Of a stretch of 64,000 nt of DNA, positions 42,214-55,700 are shown piece after piece. Numbering within the stretch: position 1 is the first letter of the stretch; every line of letters starts with the position of its first letter. The stretch spans positions 1 to 64,000 of the forward strand of contig QLIY01000808.1 of the NCBI GenBank assembly GCA_003260075.1, in the 5' to 3' direction. The notes beneath the pieces are model-generated. The model was not told where the DNA came from, made no database searches, and saw nothing but the letters and a program-made list of their open reading frames with translations. This stretch comes from Phallusia mammillata (lineage: Eukaryota > Chordata > Ascidiacea > Phlebobranchia > Ascidiidae). The translations under genes and the position numbers were made by a program.

Positions 42214-45200
42214 ATCTGCCATGGTCATGAACAGGCGTGCACACACACACATGTATCTCCATACAACAGCGAAAACAATATACATAACCTGACGGAACAT
42301 TTTCCCGATTTTGTGCTGTCCGGAGCAAATATTAGCATAAAGTTGCCCGTATTCTCATGGGGTAAACCGGCCTTCGGTACTCGAACGTTGGTATCAAAAA
42401 CTGAGGCAAAATATTTCGATACCACTAAAATCGTTCGATACCGAGTACCGGGTACTCGTCCCAGGGGGGGGGGAACAATGTCTGTAGTCGTTAGTTGTGT
42501 TAAGCACTGAGAAAGTTGGCATATACTTTGTGTTGAGTGCACGGTTCCAATGTAATCTAAAATGTGGTTTATTTTTTCACAGGTCCCAATAATGCGTGGA
42601 TTTAAACTCAAACTTCTTACAAAGCTAATGAGTTCGGTATGTATGCCATATATTGTTTTAATATCAAAAAATTTTTTTTTGATGCTAGGTATTTCAGCAC
42701 AAATTATTTTGTTGACATCGATGGTTTTTTATGTAGCTTTTTATGTGTTTAAGCCAATGGAAACTTGTTTTTTGGTGTTTGCAAAACTAAAATTGTCTAA
42801 CCAAGTGTTTTCTAAATTTAACCTGCTTTAAACATATCCCAAAAATCCAAATGTCTTGTTTTGGTGAAATATATCTTTAAGTTAAAAAAATGGTTACTTT
42901 TCTTTTGACGAAGATCCTAAGAGGTAAATGATGTGGTTTAAACCAAAAGCCAAAGAGCAAAAAAATGAAAAGATCAAAATGCAAGTACAAGATTTTTTTT
43001 TGGAAAACCTAAATTGCCTTAAAAAAAATCAATCGCCTTTTTTATGTCCCACATAGGGCAAATACATTCTAAAGGTATTTGCCCTTCTATACTAGGAAAT
43101 AACTTAAAAAAATATTGTAAGTAATACTATTTTATCCAGTGCCTTTAGAATGTTAAACCACCAAATTATTTAGCTTTATTAACATTTAATGTTATTTTCG
43201 TGATAATTTATGTAATTTTTTTATTTTTCAGCTTTTCGGGAATATATGGTTAGTAAAATATATAAACGCCGAGGCAGAATTTTTTGACTTTCGGAGGACG
43301 TCATTTGAAGAACTGCCCACGTTTTATCCAACGGCCTACCTTCAAGTGGAACATGACGATGAAAAATTGTTCACTCACGCCGATGTTGGAAATTTAATTC
43401 ATGGGAGCAAAAAATCAGGTGCTTACTTAACAAAATGATTTTTTTGACAGAGCACAAATACCTGTTTAAAACAGTTCATCTCTAAAAATGCGGACGGTTA
43501 AAGCTATTGAGTTAGGTATCATCTGAAAAATTTCAATAAAACTCCAAAACTTGTTCCAATTAAAAAAAATTAAAAACTTACTTCTCAATGGTACCTCTCT
43601 TTAGCCACTAAATAAATAATTCAGTTCTTTGCACCACCTACTGAAAGTTAGCTAAATGTTGATCTGACATGAGGTATGCTGTTAGTAGCTCTTCCTTTTC
43701 ACCTAGAGCAGGGGTGCACAACCTTTTCGCTTTGACAACCGCATCACAGATCCATTCTTTCACCAACGGCTGCAAGGGTCTGTGTGATTAAAATACTGAT
43801 GTAAAGAAATATGTTTGTCTCATATAGATACCCTATAATGGCACCAGAAAAGCCCAGATTCATTTCAAATTTTATCCACAGATCATGCTAGACAGTCTGA
43901 CAAAAGTATTAACCATTTACGATGTAATAACCTGTATTATGGATTTGTGGTTCCTGTTTTTCGCATTGTTAGCACACATAAGGCACACAAAATATCTCAA
44001 GCCAATGGATACTAATCTTTCTAGCCCCCCAAAATGTATTTAGAGCAGTTGTAAAATAATAAAAAAGTGTTTTATTTACATCATGGTCGCCCTAATAGTT
44101 TTAAAATCTAACGCAAGAGTTTTATTTACGCCACAGGCGCCTATTCGTATATTTTAATATATATATGTGTTCACGGCCGCACAAACTTGTCTCTGTAGTT
44201 GTTCACTCCTGACCTGGAGTTTGTGTGGCTTGCATTTTTAATATCATGCTAATAAATTTGCCACGCTGCATTTTTATGCAATTTGCGTTCAATTTTTTTT
44301 CCTCAAAAGATGAACAAACTGGAAAAGTTTTGAACTTTGACCAATACAGAATTTTTTTTTGAAGAAAACTTCAAGTTTGTGTCGATGAGTCAAATTTTGT
44401 CTCACTACAAAAATGGAACAATAACACCAAGTCAACTTGCTGAAAAAACCCTCAGGATTTTAGGACGAATGAGAAAATACAATATTATTGTCGATTTTGA
44501 TGCGGAGAACCTAAAAAAGGTAACAATAAAGGAAAAATGAATACTGTTAACCAGTAGTTCTCAAACTGTGCGTCGCGACGCCCTGGTGTGTCGTTTGGGG
44601 GGGGGGTAATACTGTAAACCAGTAGTTCTCAAACTGTGCGTCGCATCGCCCTGGTGTGTCGTTTCAATTTTCCTAGGGCGTCGCAGAATAGTTTTGTTTC
44701 GTTGCTTTTTGTTGTTGTACCAATAAATACAACTTTAATAATACGTTTCCTCAATAACTTTTATTTGCTGGTGTGTCGCAAGACCAGAAAGCTTTCCAGA
44801 GGCGTCGCAATAAAAAAGTTTGAGAACCACTGCTGTAAATGATAATTTGATTAGTAACAAAATCTTAGATTCTGCCAAGTTTTTTTGGTCCAAACGGTTT
44901 CGGATTAACCAGGGTTTTCGGTATATACTTTATTGCAAAGGTTGTAACAATTGTTGAACAGCAATTTTATATCAAGTCACTTTTTAGGTCTTTTTGAAGT
45001 ATTCCTATGTTGATTTTTTTTATCATAGTATTTACTTGAAACACCAGATGCACATTTGAAAAGTGGTTTTATCTAAAACTCTCAATGAACTCAAATCAAA
45101 AAATATTGTGTTTAAACACTACATGATTTTTTTTGTTTTCAAGATGGCTGCCGCTTCAACGGATCGATATCGTGACAAACGGACATTATCTCCAATCGAC

Positions 45201-45613
45201 GGAATTTTTGTTGTCATCAAAGACGAATACCCTGCGGTTGGTCAAGTTTTTATTTATTTCGTTTATATTTATACTTTATATTCAGTTTTGCTATAAATGC
45301 TGCTCATAGTGTAGGTGTTTTATCAAATCATTTGTCATTATTAGTGCAGGTGGTAAACTGATTTATCGAAACTGTCAGGAAGTTATGTATTAAGTTAGAG
45401 TACTGGGGGGGGGGAAAACTCTCAAAAAACTCAAATCAAAAAATATTGTGTTTAAACACTACATGATTTTTTTGTTTTCAAGATGGCTGCCGCTTCAACG
45501 GATCGATATCTTAACAAACGGACATTATCTCCAATCGACGGAATTTTTGTTGTCATAAAAGACGAGTATCCTGCGGTTGGTCAAGTTTTTATTTATTTCG
45601 TTTATATTTATAC

Positions 45614-45672
<59 letters not shown>

Positions 45673-46644
45673 ATTACCCACCACAATAAAGTCATAAAAT
45701 ATTCTTTGAACCACTTTTGTTGTGTATACCTGCGAAGTGTGCCACGAAATACAATTTTAGTTTTTTAATGCGCGGCATGTTTAAAAAGTTTGAGAACCAC
45801 TGGTGTATAGTGTTCCTAGAATAATAATCATTCATAAAATATGATAATTTTAAGTAAAGACCAATGTACAAAAAAGCCATATATAAATAAGAATTTTTAA
45901 TTTAGTTGTAGGGTAAAAGTCAACATTTGCTAAAGTTTTTAAATGTTTTTTTTCATTTTTTTGCAGAAAGGTCTGACTTGTAGCAGTGGAACAACATTTA
46001 TTGGGCGCAACAGCTGCAAAGGGGGGGGGGGATTTCCTATGTTAAAGTGCAAACATTCCATGATGTTTCAGGGCTTTATGACGAAATACTGATGTGCATG
46101 ACATTGTTTTAAAGCTCATATTTTTGTCATTGGTAATGAAAAGCATCACAATAAAGTTAGAAAATATTCTTTGAACCACTTTTGTTGTGTATACCTGCGA
46201 AGTGTGCCACGAAATACAATTTTAGTTTTTTAATGCGCGGCATGTTTAAAAAGTTTGAGAACCACTGGTGTATAGTGTTCCTAGAATAATAATCATTCAT
46301 AAAATATGATAATTTTAAGTAAAGACCAATGTACAAAAAAGCCATATATAAATAAGAATTTTTAATTTAGTTGTAGGGTAAAAGTCAACATTTGCGAAAG
46401 TTTTTAAATGTTTTTTTTTCATTTTTTTGCAGACAGGTTTGACTTGTAGCAGTGGAACAACATTTATTGGGCGCAACAGCTGCAAAGAAGACTGCGCTAT
46501 GGTTGCTAGGTTACGGGAGCTTGGTGCAATTGTGTTCGCTGTAGCGAATATGCACGAGTTTGGTCTAGGGACCAATGGAAATAATGTCAACAAGTAAATA
46601 TATTGAATACACTGTTGCTGCCAGGCATAACGTATTAACAGAAT

Positions 46645-46723
<79 letters not shown>

Positions 46724-49700
46724 AATATATTGTTTGAATCTGTAGTTGCTTTTTTGATGGGCAAAAAACTATGTCGATTAATGAACCACTGGGTCATCTT
46801 AGAGGCCGAGCTGGGATTAGAACCACCAACCTTACGATTGCAAAGTGGTTGCACTAACCACTGGGTCATCTTAGAGGCCGAGCTGGGATTAGAACCACCA
46901 ACCTTACGATTGCAAGGCGGTTGCACTAACCACTGGGTCATCTTAGAAGCCGAGCTGGGTTTAGAACTACCAACTAAATATGTTTTACTTCGAACCATAA
47001 CATTACAAATATTTCAAATGTTGCCATTTTTCAGGGGTTACGGCCGTTGTCACAATCCCTACAACGAAAACCACTTCACAGGTGGAAGTTCATCTGGATC
47101 TGCAGCAGCTGTGGCGTCTGGGATCGTCCCTGTAGCGCTGGGTTGGTATTTTACTAGGGGGGGGGGAGACGGTTGCACTAACCACTGGGTGAACTTAGAG
47201 GCCAAGCTTGGATTAGAACCACCAACCTTACGATTGCAAAGCGGTTGCACTGAACACTGGGTGAACTTAGAGGCCAAGCTTGGATTAGAACCGCCAACCT
47301 TACGATTGCAAAGCAGTTGCATTAACCACTGGGTCATCTTAGAGGCCGAGCTGGGTTTAGAACTACAAACTAAATATGTTTTACTATGAACCATAACATT
47401 ACAAATATTTCAAATGTTGCCATTTTTCAGGGGTTGGGGGGGGGGAGCAGCTGTGGCGTCTGGGATCGTTCCTGTAGCGCTGGGTTGGTATTTTACTACT
47501 TACAGTCATATGCTTATTTATATGAGAGTGTGATAATTTTTGGGTCAGTTAATTTTCAAGTTTTAACAAAACTGCAATATAAATTGTGTGTGAAATAATA
47601 AGTGGACCAAGTTTATAAACGGTAAGTTTAAGTATGTTTTGTGGCTTAAAGTAACTGAGCAAAATCAATTCTGTTCAGACAAGTTCTGCAAAAACAATTT
47701 TATTGCATTTTACTTTATCCTAAACTGTTACTTTTCATTAGTTAATAAAATATTGCAGTTAGTTTCACATTTTTGGGTGATTATAGAGAAAATATAACAA
47801 AGGGTTACCAGATGTCGGGAATTTTAGCGTCTAGTAGTCTAACTTACAGTAGCTTTCACAGGTCTTTTTACGGGGGAATTTTTTACGTTACAGGGTTTTT
47901 TGTCAGCCGGTTCTATCACAAAAGTAATATTTTTCAGCTGGTTCTGTTACAAAAAATCCATTGACAGTAACCAGTAAGGGGGGGGGGATAGTTGTACAAA
48001 ATATTGCAGTTAGTTTCACATTTTTGGGTGGTTATACAGAAAATATAACATAAGGTTACCAGATGGAACTTCAGCTTTTAGTAGCCTAACTTACAGAAGT
48101 TTTCACAAGTCTTTGTACGGGGGAATTTTTTACGTTACAGGGGTACATTCAGTGGTGGGATTATATTTTTTTGTCAGCCGGTTCTATCACAAAAGTCATA
48201 TTTTTCAGCCAGGTCTGTTACAAAAAATCCATTGACAGTAACCAGTAATGCTAACTGGTTCGCTGATCTCATAAAAATTTGTGAGACGGTTTTATCGAAC
48301 CGGAGCGAACCGACTGAATCCCACCACTGGTTGCATTATAGCTGTTGTCTGCTGTGATAATTTTGATGCACAATGCACCCTACCGCGAATATTGTATATC
48401 TTGGAAACAATGCATACTAAAAGCTGACAATACTGGACCGGATCTTGTAAAACTGTTTTGTAACTAACTTAGACACAAAACTGCGCCTTTTATCTCTGTA
48501 ACAGTAATAATATTTCATTAAACATGGCGGTTTTGGGGTTGGTAACGTGACAACAAGCTGTATAATACAGGGGTGTACTATGATTTCGATTTGAGTGTGC
48601 CATGATCGCTGGTCTGCANAGTAATAATATTGTATTAAACATGGCGGTTTTGGGGTTGGTAACGTGACAACATGCTAATACATGTGTCAAAGATAGGTAT
48701 TGAAACCGTTCAAAATTTGGCCCCGCAGATATGGTAACCTTACTATAACTGATATCACGAACAAAATCAATTCGTCACAACACTTATATTGTTAACATAG
48801 GAACCGATGGTGGTGGTTCGATTCGAATTCCCTCATCTTACTGCGGGGTTGTCGGTTTGAAACCAACTTTTGGACGGCTCTCGTCTGCAAAAATGCACAG
48901 TCATGCTAACACTGTCAGTCATTGTGGTGAGTGAAATGTGTTTCCAATGTGTTTTTTAAATTTGTTGCTTTTTAAATTTGAATTCCTCACTTAACAATTG
49001 AAAACATTTTTATCCTTTCCCAATAGTAGACGCTAAACCATATAAAGACTATTTAAATTCTGAGGTTTTATAGGGATGTGCCAAAACTGCAAAAGTTCTG
49101 TTTGTTCGAACAGCGAGCATCTCACGTTAATATTGATGCTCGGCCGAGCACGTTCGGTACATTGTGACGTCACAAACCTTCCCAATTTCACGCTAGTTTT
49201 ATAGCTTTCCAAGCAGACTTACGTCACCAGTGGTGTATTAACCTGTACAGGCCCCAGAAGCACGCGTTTTTCTACCATCTAACACAGGTGTCGGCAACCC
49301 CTGGCTTGCGAGGTGGTTTTTCATGGCACGCCAACCGATTTACGTGTTTATATTGAAGTAACAATTGAACCTGTTGCACTGCTGATTTTCAGTTTTTAAT
49401 CATGCCATTGTCTTAAAATTCAGCCTTACATGCACAAAACACTTTGCGTTCTCTTTATTATTGATTTTTGCTGGCACGAACCACTATTATTTGGAAAAAC
49501 GTTGGCACATAAGGTCATTAACACATGGGGGGGGGGTGTTTATAGTTTTTATTATGCCANATAAGGTCATTAACACATGGAAATAACAAGTAAATTGGCA
49601 TGCGTCGCCTAAAAGGTTGCCGACCCCCGATTTAACACATTAAAAAAACTTTTTTTGTTTTTTGGATACCTTTTTGAACACTAGTTTCGTATGAAGGTAT

Positions 49701-52700
49701 GCAAATTTAATGCTCGGGTCAGTTTGTGTGAATGCTCGGCCGATTATCAAAAACAGCGATACTCGGTACCAAGTACTCGGGTTCTGGCTCGGCGTGTCCC
49801 TCAGGTTTAACGCTTTGTTAGTTTGGTGTATTATAAAGTATTTTTTCAGGGAAACTGTTTCTAAGATATTTTTTTTTCAATTCTTATACTTGTTAACATT
49901 TTTATTAAAATCTAACATTGATTTTTTTTGCGTAAAGGTCCGATATGTGGAAATGTGCGCGACACGGCAGCCGTGTTCTCACTTTTGGCCGGAGCCGATC
50001 AACGATTCCCTGAAGGTACAAACCAACCAAAAGTTATTTTGCCGAAACTGAAGGAAAACCTGGATGGATTAAAAATTGGGATCGATCGAAGGTTTTTTGA
50101 GGTTTGAAAAATATGTTTTTAGTTATAATAAGATCTCATCAGTGCAGCTGGTCACAAGAGATCGGCTGTATTAGCTAGTGTAGCCATCCAACAGCACTCA
50201 GTTGGTTAGGAGTAACAGGGTAAAAAGCAATGCTACGAGCTGTGTTCCGGGGGGCCACGGGCGTAGATTCACAAGAAACACCCACTAAAAGACATTTTCA
50301 CTTTAACTTTTTTCCCAAAATTAATGGACTATTTCACATTCTATTTGTTTATAGTGAGGTTTATCACGCTCATTTACTCTATTAGACCTGTTTAAGGCCA
50401 AAATTAACACCCCATTCCAACGCGAGATTGCTATCTACATTTTAAGGGGGCCACAGGTCCTACATGGTAACTTGAAGGGGGCCACGAGGCCAAAAAGTTA
50501 CTTTAAGGGGGCCACGGTCCACGAAAGGTTGGGAACCACTGGTCTATGCGATGCCACAACTGGGCAAAAACCACAGAGGAAACTGGCTCACAATGGTCTA
50601 GAAAAAATGTTTAATTGAAAATAACAATCAAGGCTTTTGGGAAAATAATTATTTTGCAAAAAAAAAAAATTTCTACCAATCATTTCTGTCTGTGGTTTGC
50701 AAGTTTTTCAATGGTTTTAGAATATTTAAATTAAAAAATCGCCCGACCTCAGTCGTGTTTACCCACTATGCGTCAACCTCACTCTCTGGTGAGCCCCAGT
50801 CACATAACGCTTNGCTGGTAATACTCTTTTCAGTAAAACAAAATCTGTTTAAGGCAGTTTGAAAATCAAAAGTTTTGGCAAAGCAGTTTTAATTACATCA
50901 CGCCTGTCAGTACATATATTTTAATGTGGCCGTACGGCCGCGGGTTGTACACCCTTGACTGAAACTTTAAGGAACGGTTCAATTACTATCGTTTCTATTC
51001 ATAACATATGAATTTGTATGTATAAATTAAGTTTCGGTAAACGTCAGTTTAAATAATAGCTTTCAACTTGAAAAGTAAGACAAATTTAGTGTAATTAGAT
51101 AAAAGTCTGACAAAATACTACAATTGTTGTTGACTGTTCGTGGGCCGCATTGGAGGGCTTCGTGGGCCACATGCGGCCCGCGGGCCGCGAGTTTGACAGG
51201 CCTGGTATAATACATTGTAACGAAACTTTGGTGTCGTCAAAGATAGGTATTGAAACCGTTCAAAATTTGGCCCCGCAGATATGGTAACCTTACTATAACT
51301 GATATCACGAACAAAATCAATTCGTAACAACACTTATATTGTTAACATAGGTACCGATGGTGGCGGTTCGATTCGTATTCCCTCATCTTATTGCGGAGTT
51401 GTCGGTTTGAAACCAACGTTTGGGCGACTTTCATCTGCAAAAATGCATAGCCATGCTAACACTGTCAGTCATTGTGGTGAGTAAATAGGTTTCCAATGTT
51501 TTTTTTTGATTTTTTTTTTGTGTTTTCAACATTCATCGAAGAATTCCTCACTCAACAATTTGAAACGTTTTTGTTCCTTCCCTAATAGACTACATATAGT
51601 AGATGCTAAAGCTAAACCATACAAAGACCATTTAAAATCGTCTGTTTTATAGGGATAGGCCAGTACTACAAATGTTCAGTTTGGTGGAACAATGAGCGTT
51701 TTATGTTAACACTACGTCACAAACATTCCTAAGTCCGCGCTAGTTTTGTAGCTTTCCAAGGTTTCTTAAGTCACCAGTGGTGTATTAAGCTGCACAGGCC
51801 CCAGAAGTACACGTTTTCCACCATCTAACTCATTTAAAGTCATTTTTTTGTTTTTGGATACCCTTTTTGAACACTAGTTTCGTATGAATATGCAAATTTA
51901 ACGCTCGGGTCAGTTTGTGCAACTGCTCGGCCGAGCACTGAACACCAAAAACAGCGATGCTCGGTACCGAGTACTCGGGTTCTGGCTCGGCTCGGCCTAT
52001 CTCTAGAGTTTAACACTTGTTAGTTTGGTGTAAGATTATCACTGATGATGGTATAAACCAGGGCTTTTAGGGCATTAAGTGCGACCTTTGATGCCAAAAT
52101 ACATTTCAGAATGTTGATATTACAGACTGCACCAGGCGCTAAAAATAGACAGAAACGTATTTTTTGACCTTTATTCCATATTACTATTTGATTGGTTCTA
52201 GGGCAGCGGTTTTCAAACTAGAGACAAACGGTCCCGTAGTGGTACACAAAGCGATTTCCGTAGAACTACTAAAAGCCCAAGGTTTTACAATCTGTGTTGC
52301 AAAAGAACAATTGTTTGCGCATAATCGAATGTCTTAAACTCGTCTGTGATGTCACAAGCTGCTTTTAAATCATTGATATTTGTAAACAAAATAAATCATG
52401 AATGTTGTAGTAAAGATGGAAATGTAGTAAGGAATTTTATTCAGCTTGAACCGTAAGTCCTACAACTCTACAAGGGAATAGCAAAACGACCATTGTACGT
52501 CAAAAAGTTTGAACACCACTCTGCTTGGCCTGGGAAATAGTCTATGCGGCCTACACGTGTGTCGATAAACCGTTTGGCGGCCTTCACAAACAAAAAGGTT
52601 CCCCACCCCTGGTATAAACATTTTCCCCTGGTATGACAAACGTTTGAAATATAAAGCATGTGGTCNAACATTTTCCCCTGGTATGACAAACGTTTGAAAT

Positions 52701-55700
52701 ATAAAGCATGTGGTCTGTTATTTTCACCATTATTTAACTATACAAACATTTTTATTAAAATCTAACATTGAGATTTTGTGTAAAGGTCCGATATGTGGAA
52801 ATGTACGCGACACAGCAGCCATGTTCTCTCTTTTGGCCGGAGCCGATCAACGATTCCCTGAAGGAACAAATCAACCTAAAGTTGTTTTGCCGAAACTAAA
52901 GGAAAACCTGGATGGATTAAAAATTGGAATTGATCGAAGGTTTTTTGAGGTTTGAAAAATATCTTTTTAGTATTTTTAAGATCTCATCAGTGCAGCTGGT
53001 GACAAGATATTGGCCGTATTGGCTAGTGTAGCCCTATAACGGCACTCCAGTTTGTTGGGAGTAACAGGGTAAAAAGCCATGCCTCACCTATCCTGTGCGA
53101 TGCCACAACTGGGCAAAAACCACAGATGAAACTGGCTCACAATGGCCATGAAAAAATGTTTAATTGAAAATAACAATCAAGGCTTTCGGGAAAATAATTA
53201 TTTTGTAAAAAAAAAATTCTTCCAGTCATTTCTGTTTGTGGTATGCAAGTTTTTCATTGGTTTTAGAATATTTAAATTAAAAAATCGCCCGACCTCAGTC
53301 GTGTTTACCCACTATGCGTCAACCTCACTCTCTGGTGAGCCCCAGTCACATAACGCTTCATAATACCTTGTAGCTACAGGCATAGGCGTAGAGTTTTACA
53401 AACTACCAGGGGTGCGCCTGTTGATCTTCGAAAACGATGGCTATACCANCTTCATAATACCTTGTAGCTACAGGGCGTTTAGCCATTATCCACCAATTGT
53501 ACCCTTCACTATTTTGCTCCATAACGTTTAAACGTTGCACAGCTGTTTCTGGCTTGGTGATTGTTTTAGTGCAATTGTGTCGCTATGTGTTCTTTCACCA
53601 AGCGAAATAAACCCAATTCTAATTACCAGGATTGCACCGAAGAGGTTCTAGAACATTGCAATCGTGCTTTACACCACTTGGAGCGCTCCGGAGCTGAAAT
53701 AGTGGATTTGGAAATAGCCGAGTTGAACGAATGTTCCGTTGCACATCGAATAACAATCCTGTCGGAAATGACAACTTCCGCACAAAAGGATTACGACAAT
53801 CACTACGATGAATGGGTCAGTATGACGTCACAAACTCAGTTTGTTCGCTATGACGTCATAAAGTCAAAATTTGCATCTCGCATTAGAATTGATTTTTATG
53901 TTTTTTGTGTGTTTGAAAAAATCGCGGCAAAAAAATGTTATAAATGATCGACGTCAGATAATAACCGATTGTGACGTAACGCACTAGTGACGTCATAATG
54001 TTTTGATCTCAGATGCGAAACAGTTAAGAAAAGTTTTTTTTAGTAAATTAACCTAAAAGTAAGAAGCAATAGTAAGTGGTAAAAAAAACCTATTAGTTAA
54101 TAAACCAATTAGTAAAATTAACCTATTAGTAAAAAGTACCTAGTGGTAAAATTAACTTATTAGTAAATAGTTGCATGGTTGCCTGCACACAGCTGGTAAG
54201 CGCACCCTTTTTAACGATTTAATATTTCTATAGACTCTACCGAACCGTATGTTATTTGAAATGGGGAACCATATAACTGCTGTGGATTATGTCCAAGCAA
54301 ATAAGCAACGTACACGAATGATTGGAATTATAAGAAAGGTGTTTGAGCAAGTTGATGTTATTGTGACTCCGACATGCGCTCATGCAGCACCCAAAGTACA
54401 TCCTGGTGACGTCAAGTATGGAGCTGCAAATGCCAACCAAGATACCATGAATATGAGGTGACTAGCTGAAAGGCGACACTTTGTGTTTGTCTGCATTTTT
54501 TCTTCTGTCTAACACTGGTTTGTACTAAATGCTTGGTCAAGAAAGACTGCTTTAAACGTAACTAAATTTGGACACATGTTAGTTGGTTATCCGAACTTGA
54601 TCCCACTGAAGTTTGACCCCAATTGACCCAGCGGTTTACCCACAGGCCCCAAAACGTAAAATTTTTAAAACGGCTGTATCGACTAAAGTACATAATCTGA
54701 GAGTTTCATGCTTTGTTGGTTGATGTAATATAAGACTTTCTGAAGAATTTTGTAACTTTTTGATAGGATTCACCCATTTTCACCCCATTAACCTTTAAAA
54801 TATTCGTTTCTGTCTTACGATGGTTTGTTATACATGTTTGGTCGATAAATAGTGCTTCAAATTTATTCAAATTTGGACAGATAATAGTTATTGATCCAAA
54901 TTTAATCCTTCTGATGTTTGACCCCAAATGACCCAGTGCTTTACCCACAGGCCCCTACCCCCCCCCCTTTATTCAAATTTGGACAGATGTTAGTTATTGA
55001 TCCAAATTTAATCCTTCTGAAGTTTGACCCCAAACGACCCAGTGCTTTACCCACAGGGCCCCAAAACGAATTTTTATAATAAACGGCTGTACCGACTAAA
55101 GTACAGCATCTGGGAGTTTCATGCTTTGTTGGTTGGTGCATCGCAGTATTTCAGAAGATTTTGTAACTTTTTATTGGATTCACCCATTTTCACCCCTTAA
55201 CTCCAAAATATTCATTTTTAGCTTTAGCACTCCTTTCGGTCAAAAATACAAGCCAGAATGTGCTAAAATTTTAAATATACTTTTTTAACATGAATATTTT
55301 GTTTTTAGATTTTCAACTTTAGGAAATTTCACAGGAATTCCGGGAATAAGCATTCCGGTTGGATACAATGATTCCAATCTACCCATTGGCTTCCAGGTAA
55401 CTTATGTGTCTTATTTATTCAAGGGCAGCGCTTATTGTGTTTTTTATTTTATCTGACACAATTTATATTATGCCAAAAGGATTGTTTCTGATTTTAGCAG
55501 TCACATTTTCTGATTCTTTGTTGTCCATAAAAGCGCACTTGGTTTTATGTTTTGGTGTCAAAACCAATTAAAATTTACGAATGTGACAAATGTTACTTAC
55601 CTCCGTTGCGCTTTTAATTACCCCAGTGTTACAATTCGCAGAATGAAACTAAAGCATTTGCAGTTTGTTATGTCACACTCTTATAGAAATCACAGTACAC

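Larger units (their letters stand above)
48690..53358 (+). repeat. Amidase exons 8 and 9 duplicated, two 2.1-kb blocks
   Basis: Block 1 (about 48690-50812) and block 2 (about 51235-53358) each hold exon 8 (48801-48926; 51351-51476) and exon 9 (49938-50101; 52786-52949). Exon 8 encodes the same protein in both, with about eleven silent differences in 126 bp. Exon 9 differs by V/M and I/V. Block 1 ends at a single N (50813). Exons 8 plus 9 total 290 bp, not a multiple of three, so both copies cannot be spliced in series. Two alleles laid end to end is the simplest reading; a true duplication with exclusive use is the alternative. Confidence 0.85.

Noticed and set aside
45483-45689. Glycine-rich and proline-rich proteins over G runs
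   Set aside because: The poly-Gly or poly-Pro stretches here and at 42097-42510, 46315-46998 and 39699-39820 are translations of the recoded gaps.
46730-47389. Long open frame with repeated [19 protein letters not shown] on the plus strand
   Set aside because: It is the translation of the 72-bp tRNA-like array; the period is a multiple of three without stops. The only real coding part within it is amidase exon 7.
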